A DNA stretch of 64,000 nucleotides, from positions 62,001-126,000 of the forward strand of contig NZ_MCVI01000017.1 of the NCBI RefSeq assembly GCF_002873135.1, read 5' to 3'. This document shows positions 1 to 9,454 of this stretch, in pieces (position 1 is the first letter of the stretch; each line of letters starts with the position of its first letter). Source of the DNA: Shewanella sp. 10N.286.48.A6. GTDB lineage: Bacteria > Pseudomonadota > Gammaproteobacteria > Enterobacterales > Shewanellaceae. The notes under the pieces are model-generated. The model searched no databases. It was given only the letters and a program-made list of their open reading frames with translations, and was not told the origin of the DNA. A program made the position numbers and the translations under genes.

Positions 1-795
1 CACAGGCCAGCTCATGATTTTATTGGCTAAACCGTGGTAAGCAATGGCTGCTGGTGATTTTGGAAATGCTTCCACAACCAACTTCTGCTTACGTACTGAT
101 TTACGTAAATTTTCATCAAATGGCACTGTCGCAACAAGCTCTAAAGCCACATCTAAAAATCTATCGGTTACTTTACTTAACTTGGCGAATAACTCCATGC
201 CTTCTCGCAAACTGCGCACCATATTTGCCACAATTTTGAAGCGGAACACACCGTGCTCACGACTTAATATTTTGATCAGGGCATAGGCATCGGTTATTGA
301 TGTCGGTTCATCACAAACTACAATCAATACATCTTGTGAGGCACGGGAAAAACTCAGCACCATATCAGAGATACCCGCTGCGGTATCAACGATTAAAATA
401 TCAAACTGGGTTTTCATATCGCTAAACGCACGAATTAATCCAACATGTTGCGCTTGGGTCAATTCCACCATCGCTTGAGTGCCTGATGTGGCAGGTACAA
501 TACCAATGCCTTTCGGGCCTCGAACAATAATGTCGTCTAATTCTGCTTCGCCAGATAATACGTGAGATAAGTTTTTCTCAGCTCGAATACCTAACATCAC
601 ATCAACGTTGGCGAGTCCTAAATCGGCATCGAGTACTAAAACCCGTTTGCCTTTCTCAGCAAGTGCTACCGCGGTATTAATCGACACACTGGTTTTACCC
701 ACGCCGCCTTTACCACCGCTGACTGCAATTACTTTTACTTTATCGTTATTTGGTTGATTCATCATACGTAAACCACTTGCTTGATCTCGGGTCAT
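1..795 (-). CDS. flhG: FlhG (FleN), MinD-like ATPase controlling flagellar number; 3' end off the window
   Basis: The frame is open from an ATG at 795 to the window edge (265 codons), so the C-terminus is missing. The protein starts MTRDQASGLRMMNQ and has the deviant Walker A motif GGKGGVGKTS of the ParA/MinD family near residues 28-37, then VLDADLGLANVD and the switch region IVDTAAGISD. FlhG is known to limit polar flagella to one, acting against FlhF and, in Pseudomonas and Vibrio, restraining the master activator FleQ/FlrA. The N-terminal DQASGLR segment resembles the FlhF-activating helix of FlhG. The gene begins 4 nt after the flhF stop, with GAGTAAAG as a possible ribosome site inside the flhF end, so the two are probably co-transcribed and coupled. 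Confidence 0.95.
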   Translation of the reverse strand, partial: MTRDQASGLRMMNQPNNDKVKVIAVSGGKGGVGKTSVSINTAVALAEKGKRVLVLDADLGLANVDVMLGIRAEKNLSHVLSGEAELDDIIVRGPKGIGIVPATSGTQAMVELTQAQHVGLIRAFSDMKTQFDILIVDTAAGISDMVLSFSRASQDVLIVVCDEPTSITDAYALIKILSREHGVFRFKIVANMVRSLREGMELFAKLSKVTDRFLDVALELVATVPFDENLRKSVRKQKLVVEAFPKSPAAIAYHGLANKIMSWPV

Positions 796-799
796 ATCT

Positions 800-2185
800 T
801 TACTCGAATGCATAGGCCATGTCATTTGACCACGCAGTGTCAGGTGACGTTTGAGGTTTTGTTTCGTTAAGTGCTGCTAACGCTTGTCTTGCTAATGAAA
901 GCGTATCGGCAACCTGCATATCTTCTGGAACACGTTGCCCATCAGTAACATAACTTAGTGGCAACCCATTTTGGATTAATACACTTAATGCGCCAGCAAT
1001 AGATACTGACTCATCTAATTTTGTCAGTATACACCCAGATAACGGGATTCTTTTAAAATGTTCTACGGCATCGAGTAACACTCTTCGTTGAGAGGTTGCC
1101 GACATCACCAAATAACTACGAATGGGTATTCTGGTGTTTGCCATCAAATCATCTAACTGCTGATAAAGGCGTAAATCTCGTTGCCCCATACCCGCAGTGT
1201 CAATCAATACTAACTTACGATTCTTAAACTGATAAAGAATTTGTTCTAATTCAGTTAAATCATGTGCTTGTTTAACTGGACAGCCCATTATTTTGCCATA
1301 AGTTGCCAATTGCTCAAAGGCTCCAATACGATAATGATCTGTGGTAATTAACGCAACTTGTTCTGGGCCATGATGAGCGGCAAATCTGGCAGCAATTTTA
1401 GCCAATGAAGTGGTTTTGCCGACACCAGTTGGACCGACAAATGCGACTACGCCACCAGTGCGCACAATATCGTCACCTTGGTTATCGAGCAGGTTGGCCA
1501 AACTTTGGGGTAAGGCTCTGACTAAATCGGCGGGAGAAAACTGCTGACTTAGGCTGGATAACTTGGCAGCGACAGCAGGCGAGAACTCTGCGGCAATTAA
1601 TTTACTTTCAAGCATCGCGCCCACAGGATCGGTGCGTTTTTTCTGTTCTTTCATTAATGAAGAAACTTGATGAGTTAGCAAACCACGCAGTGAAGCCATC
1701 TCTTCGCGCATTGCTTCCATTTCAGCTGAATGACCTTTATTTGGAGATCTAGACGGCTCAATGTGTTGCTGATGCTGTCTTGGTTCTTTAGCTGCAGGTT
1801 TGCTTGCTTCTAACTGTTTAGCCCAATCTGGTAATTCCGGCTCTTCATGTTGCTGGGAAATTTGTTGCTGCAGGCGGCTATGCTGCTTTTCTAATAACGC
1901 CTGTAATGAATCAGCTACTGGCGGTGGGCTGACTTTAGTGTGTGCTTTAATAGCAGGTTTATTAGCACCAATTGACACACGGTCTTCAGTCACATTCATA
2001 AAGGCTGCAACGGGCGATTTTACTGCAACATCAACTTTAGGCTCATCGTAGTCAACTGCTGCAACAATTTCGATGCCACCAGTTACTTTCTTATTCGACA
2101 TGATCACCGCGTCAGAGCCCAAAGTCTCTTTGACTTGAGCTAATGCTGAGCGCATATCCTTGGCAAAAAATCGTTTAATTTTCAC
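800..2185 (-). CDS. flhF: FlhF, SRP-type GTPase that places the polar flagellum
   Basis: This 461-residue protein has the three-part FlhF layout. A basic N-terminal B domain (MKIKRFFAKDMRSALAQVKE) is followed by a low-complexity linker to about residue 210, then an SRP-like NG GTPase domain with P-loop GPTGVGKTTSLAKIA near 249-263, DTAGM and TKLDE. In polar flagellates FlhF recruits the first MS-ring parts to the old pole; FlhG stimulates its GTPase. The start is GTG at 2185 with GAGG 7 nt upstream. It sits 30 nt after flhA and 4 nt before flhG, all on one strand, and is probably read from the sigma-54 promoter ahead of flhA. No promoter of its own is visible in the short gap. Confidence 0.97.
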   Translation of the reverse strand: MKIKRFFAKDMRSALAQVKETLGSDAVIMSNKKVTGGIEIVAAVDYDEPKVDVAVKSPVAAFMNVTEDRVSIGANKPAIKAHTKVSPPPVADSLQALLEKQHSRLQQQISQQHEEPELPDWAKQLEASKPAAKEPRQHQQHIEPSRSPNKGHSAEMEAMREEMASLRGLLTHQVSSLMKEQKKRTDPVGAMLESKLIAAEFSPAVAAKLSSLSQQFSPADLVRALPQSLANLLDNQGDDIVRTGGVVAFVGPTGVGKTTSLAKIAARFAAHHGPEQVALITTDHYRIGAFEQLATYGKIMGCPVKQAHDLTELEQILYQFKNRKLVLIDTAGMGQRDLRLYQQLDDLMANTRIPIRSYLVMSATSQRRVLLDAVEHFKRIPLSGCILTKLDESVSIAGALSVLIQNGLPLSYVTDGQRVPEDMQVADTLSLARQALAALNETKPQTSPDTAWSNDMAYAFE

Positions 2186-2215
2186 TACGTACCTCTTTCA
2201 AACTGAAAGTCATTG

Positions 2216-4315
2216 CTATTGCCCAACTGCAGATACAATGCGTATTTGCTTTTCATCGGGTATTTCTTGGTAAGAAATAACCCGTAAATTAGGAATGGTG
2301 TATTTCACAAACCGCGACAAAGTTGACCTAAGCATGCCTGATGTCAATAAAATGGCTGGTTGACCGACCATTTCTTGCTTCTGAGAAGCATCTAATAATG
2401 ACTTCTGCATACGTTCTGCAAGGCCTGGCTCAATATTGGGCCCTTCACCGCCGGTTGCCTGCATAGACTTGTGCAACATCTGTTCCAACTCTGGCGCCAA
2501 TGTTATGACAGGGATTTCCAATTCCGGCCCAGAGATCTCTTGCACTATCATTCGTTTCAAGGCAATACGTACTGCAGCGGTTAACACTTCAGTATCATTA
2601 CTTTTGCTGCCGTATTCTAACAGTGTTTGCACGATTGTGCGCAAGTCTCGGATAGAAACTCCTTCATTAAGAAGGTTTTGCATCACTTTTACCACTGAAC
2701 CTAGCGGCATAACGTCTGGTATAAAGCCATCCACTAACTTCGGCGAGTTTTTCGATAGCATATCCATTAACTGCTGCACTTCTTCATAGCCCAATAATTT
2801 AGCCGCATTATTGGTCAGTAACTGGCTTATATGAGTAGCAACAACAGTCGCGGTATCAACCACGGTATAACCTAATGTTTGCGCATGTTCACGTTGTGCT
2901 GGAGCTATCCAAACGGCTTCTAAACCAAAAGCTGGATCTTTGGTCTCTATGCCATCAAGCTTGCCGTAAACCTGACCTGGATTAATCGCTAACTCGCAAT
3001 CATGTCTTACTTCTGCTTCGCCAACTACCACGCCCATTAAGGATATTTGATAGCAGTTGGGGGATAAATCTAAGTTGTCACGAATATGCACTGCCGGTAC
3101 CAAAAAGCCCAATTCCTGCGATAATTTTTTACGTACCCCTTTAATTCGACTGAGTAACTCGCCGCCTTGACCTTTATCTACCAGCGGAATAAGTCGATAG
3201 CCCACTTCAAGGCCAATGGTGTCTACATGATGTACATCTTCCCAGCTTAGCTCTTTGGGCTCAGCCTCTTTGACATCGCTTGGGCCTTTAACTGCTTTTT
3301 CTAGCGCAAGGGTTTTATTGTCGTTATTGCGTTTATAAATAAAGTAAGCTGCGCCTGCGGTAATAAATGCAAACGTTAAAAACGCGAAATGTGGCATACC
3401 AGGTACAACACCCATAACAAAAAGCACGGCTGATGCAATGGCCATAGACTTAGGACTATGGAACATTTGGCTGATCATCATCCCGCCCATATCGCCAGAC
3501 TCATTTTGGCGCGTCACCATCAAGGCGGCGGCGATAGATAAAAGCAATCCGGGTATTTGCGCCACCAAACCATCACCAATGGTCAGTAAGGTATAAATCT
3601 CCACCGCGCTTGAAAAATCCAAGCCGTGCTGCACCATGCCGATGACAAAACCGCCAAGGATATTAATCACCAGAATCATAATCCCAGCAATAGCATCCCC
3701 TTTCACAAATTTTGACGCACCGTCCATCGCGCCATAAAAGTCAGCTTCTTTCGTCACTTCAGCACGGCGAATACGTGCCTGATCTTGAGTTAATGTACCG
3801 GCATTTAAATCGGCATCAATGGCCATCTGTTTACCCGGCATGGCGTCCAAGGTAAAACGTGCGCTCACTTCTGAAATACGCCCCGCACCTTTGGTTACTA
3901 CGGCAAAGTTGATGATGATCAGGATTAAAAACACCACTAAACCCACAGCATAGTTACCGCCAATCACCACCGAACCAAAGGCTTCAATCACTTTACCCGC
4001 GGAGTCACCACCGTTATGCCCCTCAAGTAACACTATTCGTGTTGAGGCCACATTCAATGCTAAGCGTAATAAGGTGGCCACCAGTAAAACAGTCGGAAAT
4101 GCGGCAAAATCTAGTGGGCGATCACTATAAATAGCGACAAGTAACACGATTAAAGCGAGGGAAATGTTAAAGGAGAATAGAATATCAAGCAGAAATGGCG
4201 GCATCGGCAATACCACCATACCTAATGCAGCCAGCACCAATAAAGGGGTACCAATACCTTTGAATGTGCTAAATCGTATTTGCTTTGCTTGACCTAGCGC
4301 TGTCTTTACATCCAT
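2216..4315 (-). CDS. flhA: FlhA, export-gate membrane protein of the flagellar secretion system
   Basis: FlhA forms the nonameric ring of the flagellar type III export gate in the inner membrane and docks substrate-chaperone complexes. The N-terminal third is strongly hydrophobic with several membrane segments; the FHIPEP-family loop includes GKQMAIDADLNAG and the rest is the soluble C domain. I start at the ATG at 4315 (MDVKTALGQ, 699 residues). A longer frame to 4354 exists, but a sigma-54 element at 4364-4378 would put the transcript start at about 4352, too close for that start to be translated, and AAAGGG lies 10 nt before 4315. The length is normal for the family. The downstream neighbours flhF and flhG are probably in the same transcript. 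Confidence 0.96.
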   Translation of the reverse strand: MDVKTALGQAKQIRFSTFKGIGTPLLVLAALGMVVLPMPPFLLDILFSFNISLALIVLLVAIYSDRPLDFAAFPTVLLVATLLRLALNVASTRIVLLEGHNGGDSAGKVIEAFGSVVIGGNYAVGLVVFLILIIINFAVVTKGAGRISEVSARFTLDAMPGKQMAIDADLNAGTLTQDQARIRRAEVTKEADFYGAMDGASKFVKGDAIAGIMILVINILGGFVIGMVQHGLDFSSAVEIYTLLTIGDGLVAQIPGLLLSIAAALMVTRQNESGDMGGMMISQMFHSPKSMAIASAVLFVMGVVPGMPHFAFLTFAFITAGAAYFIYKRNNDNKTLALEKAVKGPSDVKEAEPKELSWEDVHHVDTIGLEVGYRLIPLVDKGQGGELLSRIKGVRKKLSQELGFLVPAVHIRDNLDLSPNCYQISLMGVVVGEAEVRHDCELAINPGQVYGKLDGIETKDPAFGLEAVWIAPAQREHAQTLGYTVVDTATVVATHISQLLTNNAAKLLGYEEVQQLMDMLSKNSPKLVDGFIPDVMPLGSVVKVMQNLLNEGVSIRDLRTIVQTLLEYGSKSNDTEVLTAAVRIALKRMIVQEISGPELEIPVITLAPELEQMLHKSMQATGGEGPNIEPGLAERMQKSLLDASQKQEMVGQPAILLTSGMLRSTLSRFVKYTIPNLRVISYQEIPDEKQIRIVSAVGQ

Positions 4316-4363
4316 TAACCGTAAACCCTTTCGTAATATTTTTGACGCTGACATCAGCGAAAT

Positions 4364-4378
4364 GCAATTACTAAGCCA
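4364..4378 (-). promoter_or_regulatory. sigma-54 promoter for flhA-flhF-flhG
   Basis: On the minus strand the bases read TGGCTTAGTAATTGC, a GG-N10-GC sigma-54 element with only two departures from TGGCAC-N5-TTGC. It lies in the flhB-flhA gap, 49 bp before the chosen flhA start. It implies FlrA- or FlrC-dependent expression; which activator is not visible. Confidence 0.75.
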
Positions 4379-4430
4379 AGCTATTAGTTAATAGCAGCTG
4401 TTGCGGTTTGAGTGCCTAAAAACACCGCAG

Positions 4431-5561
4431 CTAATGTTTTAAATCATCCGGAATAGGTTGATTGAGCGGAATAGGTTTTGGACGTTTACCGCGACCCTTT
4501 TGGTATTGTTTTAACTGAAATACGTAAGCTAAGATTTGTGCAATGGCGGTAAATAGTCCTTCCGGTACCTGTTGGTCAATTTTAGTTGTATGATATATGG
4601 CTCTGGCTAGCGGCGGCGCTGATACAATTGGCACTTCGTGCTCTCGGGCTATTTCGCGAATTTTAAAGGCCACATCATCAACCCCTTTTGCCACTAAAAA
4701 TGGCGCAGATGAACGACTGGCATCATATTTTACTGCCACAGCGTAATGCTCTGGGTTAACCACAATCACATCGGCATTGGGCACTTCAGACATCATGCGT
4801 TTATTGGCCATCTCATGCTGCAATTGCCTAATACGGCCTTTTACTTCAGGCTTACCTTCAGAGTCTTTATACTCGTCTTTAACTTCTTGTTTGGTCATTT
4901 TAAGCTGTTTATTGTGGTTCCATATTTGAAATGGCACATCAATCACCACAATCAATAGCATTGATGAACACAATAAAATAAACATCCATACCAATAGATC
5001 CAGCGCGTGGTAAATATTTCCCGGTAAATGACCCATAGATAAGGTCAAAATATCGTAAAAATAAAACGACAATAAAAAATACGCCGATATTGCCACCACC
5101 AAAAATTTAGCAATACCTTTAGTTAGTTCAACTAAGGCCTGGGTGCCAAACATTCTTTTAAAGCCTTTAGCAGGGTTCATTTTACTGCCCTTAGGCATAA
5201 AAGCTTTAACCGAAAAAGTAATACCGCCTAAGACAATATTGCCAAGGAAGGCAATAAAGGCGAGAAAAGCAATGAAACTGAATAATGGCCAAGCAAGCTC
5301 AGCGCCAATAACCCCCCAAACTAGGAACATAGAGTTGGTGTCATAGATCTGATCCCGCTCCATGGTGAGCATTTGCGTCATCACGCTGTGTAAGCTGCGC
5401 GCCAGATCTTGGCCAACAAACGCAAACCCCACAGCAGATGCTAATAATACCGCTGCAGTACCTAACTCTTTAGAACGGGCGACCTGACCTTTTTCACGGG
5501 ATTGTTCCAGTCGCTTGGCGGTGGGGTCTTCGGTGCGTTCTTGACCGGTATCTTCTGCCAT
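4431..5561 (-). CDS. flhB: FlhB, substrate-specificity switch of the flagellar export gate
   Basis: FlhB joins FliPQR in the export gate and switches secretion from rod/hook to filament proteins after self-cleavage of its cytoplasmic domain. The 376-residue sequence shows the expected N-terminal basic segment (DPTAKRLEQSREKGQVARSK), four membrane helices, and a cytoplasmic domain with EVKDEYK and KGRIRQ. The cleavage motif reads VVNPEHYAVAVKYD near residue 267, so it is NPEH instead of the common NPTH; N and P, which flank the scissile bond, are kept. The ATG at 5561 follows GGGACAC and lies 7 nt after the fliR stop, so it is the last gene of the fliK-to-flhB run. A sigma-54 site for flhA lies after its stop. 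Confidence 0.97.
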   Translation of the reverse strand: MAEDTGQERTEDPTAKRLEQSREKGQVARSKELGTAAVLLASAVGFAFVGQDLARSLHSVMTQMLTMERDQIYDTNSMFLVWGVIGAELAWPLFSFIAFLAFIAFLGNIVLGGITFSVKAFMPKGSKMNPAKGFKRMFGTQALVELTKGIAKFLVVAISAYFLLSFYFYDILTLSMGHLPGNIYHALDLLVWMFILLCSSMLLIVVIDVPFQIWNHNKQLKMTKQEVKDEYKDSEGKPEVKGRIRQLQHEMANKRMMSEVPNADVIVVNPEHYAVAVKYDASRSSAPFLVAKGVDDVAFKIREIAREHEVPIVSAPPLARAIYHTTKIDQQVPEGLFTAIAQILAYVFQLKQYQKGRGKRPKPIPLNQPIPDDLKH

Positions 5562-5568
5562 CGTGTCC

Positions 5569-6372
5569 CTACTGGCTTATGGAACCGTCAATGTGACAGG
5601 TCAGTTGTAAAATATCACACATCAGCAGCTGGGCTTGCAGCCACACCTGATCAAAATGAGACATGATAGGGCCTAGGGTCAGCCAGAGAATAAATAAGCC
5701 ACTGACCATAGTCACTGGAAAACCGATGGCAAAAATATTCAACTGCGGTGAAGCCCGGGTCATTACTCCAAACGAAAGGTTAATAAGCAATAATGCCACA
5801 ATCGCTGATATTGACATGGTTAACGCCGCGCCAAACATATAACTGCCAAACTCGGTAAGTTTTTTATAATTGGCAATGCTAAAGCCTTCGGTTGAAACCG
5901 GAATGGTTTCAAAGCTGGCCACCAGCATTTTAAACATCAATAAATGACCATCTACACTTAAAAAAATCAAGGTCGCCAGCAATAAAAAGAAGTTACCCAC
6001 TACCGGGGTTTGCTCACCGGAGCCTGGGTCCACCATGGAAGCGAAGCCTAAACTGGTTTGCATACCAATAATTTGCCCTGTTAATACAAAAGTTTGCATC
6101 ACTAAAATGGTCACAAAACCAATAGCTGTGCCCACTAAAATCTGCTGAGCTGAAACAAATACTGCAGTTAATGAAAATAGCTCCACATATGCTGTTTTTG
6201 GCAGTACCGGCGCAACGGCAATGGTGATGGCCATCGCCAATAATAAGCGGATCCGCGACGGAGTCGTATTGGCGCCAAAGACCGTCATTACCATTAGCAT
6301 TGAAGAAATACGAAACAGCGGCCAAATATAGGCGGCAATGGTTTGGCTAATTTCCTCGAACAGAATATCCAA
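5569..6372 (-). CDS. fliR: FliR, export-gate core membrane protein
   Basis: FliR forms the export pore with FliP and FliQ at the centre of the basal body. The 267 residues are mostly hydrophobic with about six membrane segments, and show FliR family features such as ITPSRIRLLLAMAI-like and LVGTAIGFVTILVMQ. The only sensible start is TTG at 6372 (MDILFEEISQ), 4 nt after the fliQ stop; the next in-frame ATG would remove the first membrane helix. Translation is probably coupled to fliQ. TTG starts are rare, and this may keep FliR scarce relative to its neighbours; that is inference. Confidence 0.95.
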   Translation of the reverse strand: MDILFEEISQTIAAYIWPLFRISSMLMVMTVFGANTTPSRIRLLLAMAITIAVAPVLPKTAYVELFSLTAVFVSAQQILVGTAIGFVTILVMQTFVLTGQIIGMQTSLGFASMVDPGSGEQTPVVGNFFLLLATLIFLSVDGHLLMFKMLVASFETIPVSTEGFSIANYKKLTEFGSYMFGAALTMSISAIVALLLINLSFGVMTRASPQLNIFAIGFPVTMVSGLFILWLTLGPIMSHFDQVWLQAQLLMCDILQLTCHIDGSISQ

Positions 6373-6376
6373 TGAC

Positions 6377-6646
6377 CTAACCTATAACCTGCGGGATCAT
6401 ATCCACCATATTATAGAAAAAATCCATCATGGTTTGCACCAGCCAATGGCCTAAAAACATCAGTGAAAACAGGGTCATTAATAGACGCGGTAAGAAACTT
6501 AAGGTTTGTTCATTAATGGAGGTGGCAGCCTGAAACACCGCCACAATCAAACCGACAAATAAACCCGGTAAGATAATAGCCGAGACAATGAGCACGATAA
6601 CGGACAGCGCCTCACGAAAAATATCAATCAATGACTCTGGTGACAT
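6377..6646 (-). CDS. fliQ: FliQ, small export-gate membrane protein
   Basis: This is an 89-residue two-helix membrane protein (MSPESLIDIFREAL, then ILPGLFVGLIVAVFQAATSI with the family's Q-A-T-S-I-N-E-Q-T-L motif). Four copies wrap around the FliP5-FliR1 pore in known structures. Its length and the position between fliP and fliR are standard. The gap to fliP is 19 nt and to fliR 4 nt. Confidence 0.97.
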   Translation of the reverse strand: MSPESLIDIFREALSVIVLIVSAIILPGLFVGLIVAVFQAATSINEQTLSFLPRLLMTLFSLMFLGHWLVQTMMDFFYNMVDMIPQVIG

Positions 6647-6665
6647 TAGCCCTGTTCCCTAATCC

Positions 6666-7412
6666 CTAAGTGCCGAAACTACTGGCCAAGGTGCCCAGTA
6701 CTAAGCCCCAACCATCAACCAAAACAAACAGCATGATTTTAAAGGGCAAGGACACAATCATCGGCGACAACATCATCATACCCATTGCCATCAAAATACT
6801 GGCGACCACCAAATCCAATACCAAAAATGGCACAAATAACATAAAGCCAATTTGAAACGCGGTTTTAAGCTCACTGGTGATAAACGCTGGTATCAAAACG
6901 CTCATCGGAGCCAGCTCAGGGGAAGTGATATCGGTATAACCTGAAATTTCGACAAAGGTTTCTAAATCTGTGGTTCTGACTTGCGCCAACATAAACTGCC
7001 TTAAGGGCTCTTTACCCACTTCAAAGGCTTGCTGCATTGTCAGAGTTTCATTCATGTAAGGTTTTACCGCTTCAGCATGAATTTTATCAAATACTGGCGC
7101 CATGATAAAAAAGGTCATGAACATGGTAATGCCAATGAGCACCTGATTTGATGGGGTTTGCTGCAAACCTAATGCTTGGCGCAAAATTGATAGCACCACG
7201 ATGATGCGGGTAAATGAGGTCAGCATTATTACCATTGCTGGAATAAAGCTCATGGCCGTCATTAGCAGTAAAATCTGCATAGTGACTGAATATTCGGTAC
7301 TGCCGTCAGCCCCTGCAGTCACTGTCACTGCTTTTAGTAAGCCATCTTCTGCAAAACTAACTGGCGTGAACATTAATCCAGCCAACAAAGCCAGCACTAT
7401 CCATCTTTTCAT
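6666..7412 (-). CDS. fliP: FliP, export-gate pore protein
   Basis: FliP builds the pentameric pore of the export gate. The protein of 248 residues has a cleavable N-terminal signal ([23 protein letters not shown]), typical of FliP and unusual among the gate proteins, followed by [20 protein letters not shown] with [10 protein letters not shown], the family hallmark, and C-terminal membrane helices including [17 protein letters not shown]. Its ATG overlaps the fliO stop (TAATG at 7410-7414), so translation is coupled to the FliO chaperone that helps FliP assemble. Confidence 0.97.
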   Translation of the reverse strand: MKRWIVLALLAGLMFTPVSFAEDGLLKAVTVTAGADGSTEYSVTMQILLLMTAMSFIPAMVIMLTSFTRIIVVLSILRQALGLQQTPSNQVLIGITMFMTFFIMAPVFDKIHAEAVKPYMNETLTMQQAFEVGKEPLRQFMLAQVRTTDLETFVEISGYTDITSPELAPMSVLIPAFITSELKTAFQIGFMLFVPFLVLDLVVASILMAMGMMMLSPMIVSLPFKIMLFVLVDGWGLVLGTLASSFGT

Positions 7413-7840
7413 TATTGCAGATCCTTGGCCTTGACTGTTGCTTGCGCTTTGGCTTGCTTGAGACGAGTGGCAAAACTAGTGCTTTCTATTTCAACGTTTG
7501 TGTCTAGCTTATCAATAAGGTTAACTTGCTGTGAGGTCACCCCTAACAGATATTGCTGACCTTCAAGCTCAACCAGAACCAGCTTTTCTTTTTGACCAAG
7601 TGGCGTCATGGCAATGGTTTTTATCACCCCTTGATTTGACTGCACTAAGTTTAATTTTTTGACAATAAATGCCAGTAAAAAGATGATGGCGATAACGAGA
7701 ATAAGCCCGCCCACCATGCTTGAAAGCGCAGCCACATTTGATGTTTCTGGGGCTTTAGACACGGTTGTGGCAACTGCGGTTGTTGCCGTGTCAGTAAGCG
7801 CAGAGCTAGCTAACGCTAGCGAGGAGAATACATTCAACAC
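7412..7840 (-). CDS. fliO: FliO, assembly factor for the FliP ring
   Basis: FliO is a single-pass membrane protein that scaffolds FliP oligomer formation. The 142 residues have a short periplasmic N-terminus, one membrane helix ([22 protein letters not shown]) near residues 43-64 and a cytoplasmic domain with [20 protein letters not shown], which is conserved in the family. The start is GTG at 7840, preceded by AAGGAT; no in-frame ATG lies nearby. It overlaps fliP by one base. Confidence 0.9.
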   Translation of the reverse strand: MLNVFSSLALASSALTDTATTAVATTVSKAPETSNVAALSSMVGGLILVIAIIFLLAFIVKKLNLVQSNQGVIKTIAMTPLGQKEKLVLVELEGQQYLLGVTSQQVNLIDKLDTNVEIESTSFATRLKQAKAQATVKAKDLQ

Positions 7841-7867
7841 AGGGTTAAATCCTTAATGCTTGTTCGA

Positions 7868-8251
7868 TTACTTTAACTTCTTAATGCGTTCTGTTTGGCT
7901 AATCACATCTGTCAGACGAATACCAAACTTGTCATTCACCACAACCACTTCGCCATGAGCGATAAGCGTGCCATTTACCATCACATCAAGGGGCTCACCC
8001 GCCACCCGATCTAGCTCGACCACCGAACCTTGGTTCAGTTGCAGCAAGTTACGAATACTAATAAAACTGCGACCGACTTCCATCGAAATCGTTACCGGTA
8101 TATCCATAATGGCATCGAGCTTTTCAGCTTGATCATGCGAGATTGGCGCGGCTTCATCTACCAGTTCATCAAGGGCGACTTGTTCAGCTTCTTTTGCTTC
8201 TTCAAGTGCCTGCTCTGCCATTGCTGCAGCCCAATCATCGGTATCACTCAT
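7868..8251 (-). CDS. fliN: FliN, C-ring motor switch protein
   Basis: FliN forms the bottom of the C-ring, binds FliM and takes part in switching and in docking FliH. The 127 residues have an acidic N-terminus (MSDTDDWAAAMAEQALEEAKEAEQ) and a C-terminal SpoA domain (IPVTISMEVGRSFISIRNLL, LDRVAGEPLDVMVNG, FGIRLTDVISQTERIKKL). ATG at 8251 follows GGTGAAATAA. The 151 bp before it, up to fliM, is unusually AT-rich for this compact operon. Confidence 0.97.
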   Translation of the reverse strand: MSDTDDWAAAMAEQALEEAKEAEQVALDELVDEAAPISHDQAEKLDAIMDIPVTISMEVGRSFISIRNLLQLNQGSVVELDRVAGEPLDVMVNGTLIAHGEVVVVNDKFGIRLTDVISQTERIKKLK

Positions 8252-8402
8252 TTATTTCACCTTAAAATTCTGACATGTTATCCGTTAAACATTCACGGAC
8301 AATAATTATTAAATCTATAAATTATTATTAATTTCAGCATCTTGTTTAAAAAACTTTTTAAAAAAGATTGTTAAAATAAAACTTTTTTTGAAATAAGCCT
8401 GT
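8252..8402. other. AT-rich spacer between fliM and fliN
   Basis: Other gaps in the fliK-flhB run are mostly under 80 bp. This one is 151 bp, contains long A and T runs (8345-8390) and a short inverted repeat TCCGT/ACGGA around 8281-8299. I see no sigma-54, sigma-28 or clear terminator in it. It could hold a secondary promoter or an RNA processing site. Confidence 0.5.
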
Positions 8403-9428
8403 CTATAGCACAGTAAGATCGCGGGCTTTGCCTTTACGAGTAATTAGCTGTAATTCTGATTTCGCCGTTTCAGGCCTTGGAATAACTTCGCTAATTTTTA
8501 ATGCCAGATTTTCGCGGGATTGACCTAGCTTACAGCGGTAAGTCGGTAAGTCCTCAACTCGCATCATCACATGCTCAGGCAGTTCAATAGGAATAATATC
8601 CCCAGCTTTAAAGCCCATCACATCTCTTAATGTCACTTCATGCTCAATGATGTTGGCATCAATCCCTACTTGCACATCCATGATCTCATCACGCAATGCT
8701 TGTCCCCAACGCATATCAGTATCTTGTTTATCACTTTGAACACCGGCATCAAGCAGCTCACGAATAGGCTCGATCATCGAATATGGCATGGTGATATGAA
8801 AATCACCGCCGCCGCCATCCACTTCAATATGAAAAGAGTTAATGACCACCACTTCTGTTGGGCTAACAATATTGGCCATGGCAGGGTTGACCTCTGAGTC
8901 TAAATACTCGAACTCAACATCCATTACTGGTGCCCAGGCATCTTTATAATCTTCAAAAATGATTTTCAATAGCAGCTGGACGATACGACGCTCTGTGGGA
9001 GTAAACTCACGCCCTTCAATTTTTGCATGAAAGCGGCCATCACCACCAAAAAAGTTATCCACCAAAATGAAGACTAACCTTGCTTCCATGGTGATAAGCG
9101 CCGTGCCTTTTAACGGACTAAAGCGCACCATATTCAGGCTGGTTGGTACGAATAGGGTATGAACGTACTCACCAAACTTAAGCATTTGCACGCCGTTAAT
9201 AGACACTTCAGCAGCACGGCGCATCATGTTAAACATGCTGATGCGTAAGTGACGAGCAAAACGTTCATTTACAATTTCAAGGGTTGGCATTCGCCCACGA
9301 ACAATGCGATCTTGAGAGGAGAAATCATATGCTCTGGTTTCATCAGTATCATAGATATCATCTTCATCAACATCGTCGACGCCATGGAGTAGCGCATCAA
9401 TTTCGTCTTGGCTTAATAAATCACTCAC
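8403..9428 (-). CDS. fliM: FliM, C-ring switch protein and CheY-P receptor
   Basis: FliM links FliG to FliN in the C-ring and binds phosphorylated CheY. The 341-residue sequence has the N-terminal CheY-binding helix (SDLLSQDEIDALLHGVDD), a middle CheC-like domain with LKFGEYVHTLFVPTSLN and GGDGRF, and a C-terminal SpoA domain (VTLRDVMGFKAGDIIPIELP). The start is GTG at 9428, with AAGG 7 nt upstream and no in-frame ATG close by. It follows fliL by 26 bp. Confidence 0.98.
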   Translation of the reverse strand: MSDLLSQDEIDALLHGVDDVDEDDIYDTDETRAYDFSSQDRIVRGRMPTLEIVNERFARHLRISMFNMMRRAAEVSINGVQMLKFGEYVHTLFVPTSLNMVRFSPLKGTALITMEARLVFILVDNFFGGDGRFHAKIEGREFTPTERRIVQLLLKIIFEDYKDAWAPVMDVEFEYLDSEVNPAMANIVSPTEVVVINSFHIEVDGGGGDFHITMPYSMIEPIRELLDAGVQSDKQDTDMRWGQALRDEIMDVQVGIDANIIEHEVTLRDVMGFKAGDIIPIELPEHVMMRVEDLPTYRCKLGQSRENLALKISEVIPRPETAKSELQLITRKGKARDLTVL

Positions 9429-9454
9429 ATCATCACCTTGGATTTTTCATGGCG

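Noticed and set aside
4316..4354. Longer flhA start adding 13 residues
   Set aside because: It would begin at the predicted sigma-54 transcript start and lacks a ribosome site.
4385..4430. Hairpin-like sequence after flhB as a terminator
   Set aside because: The stem is broken and has a long loop; not enough to call, although the next unit has its own promoter.
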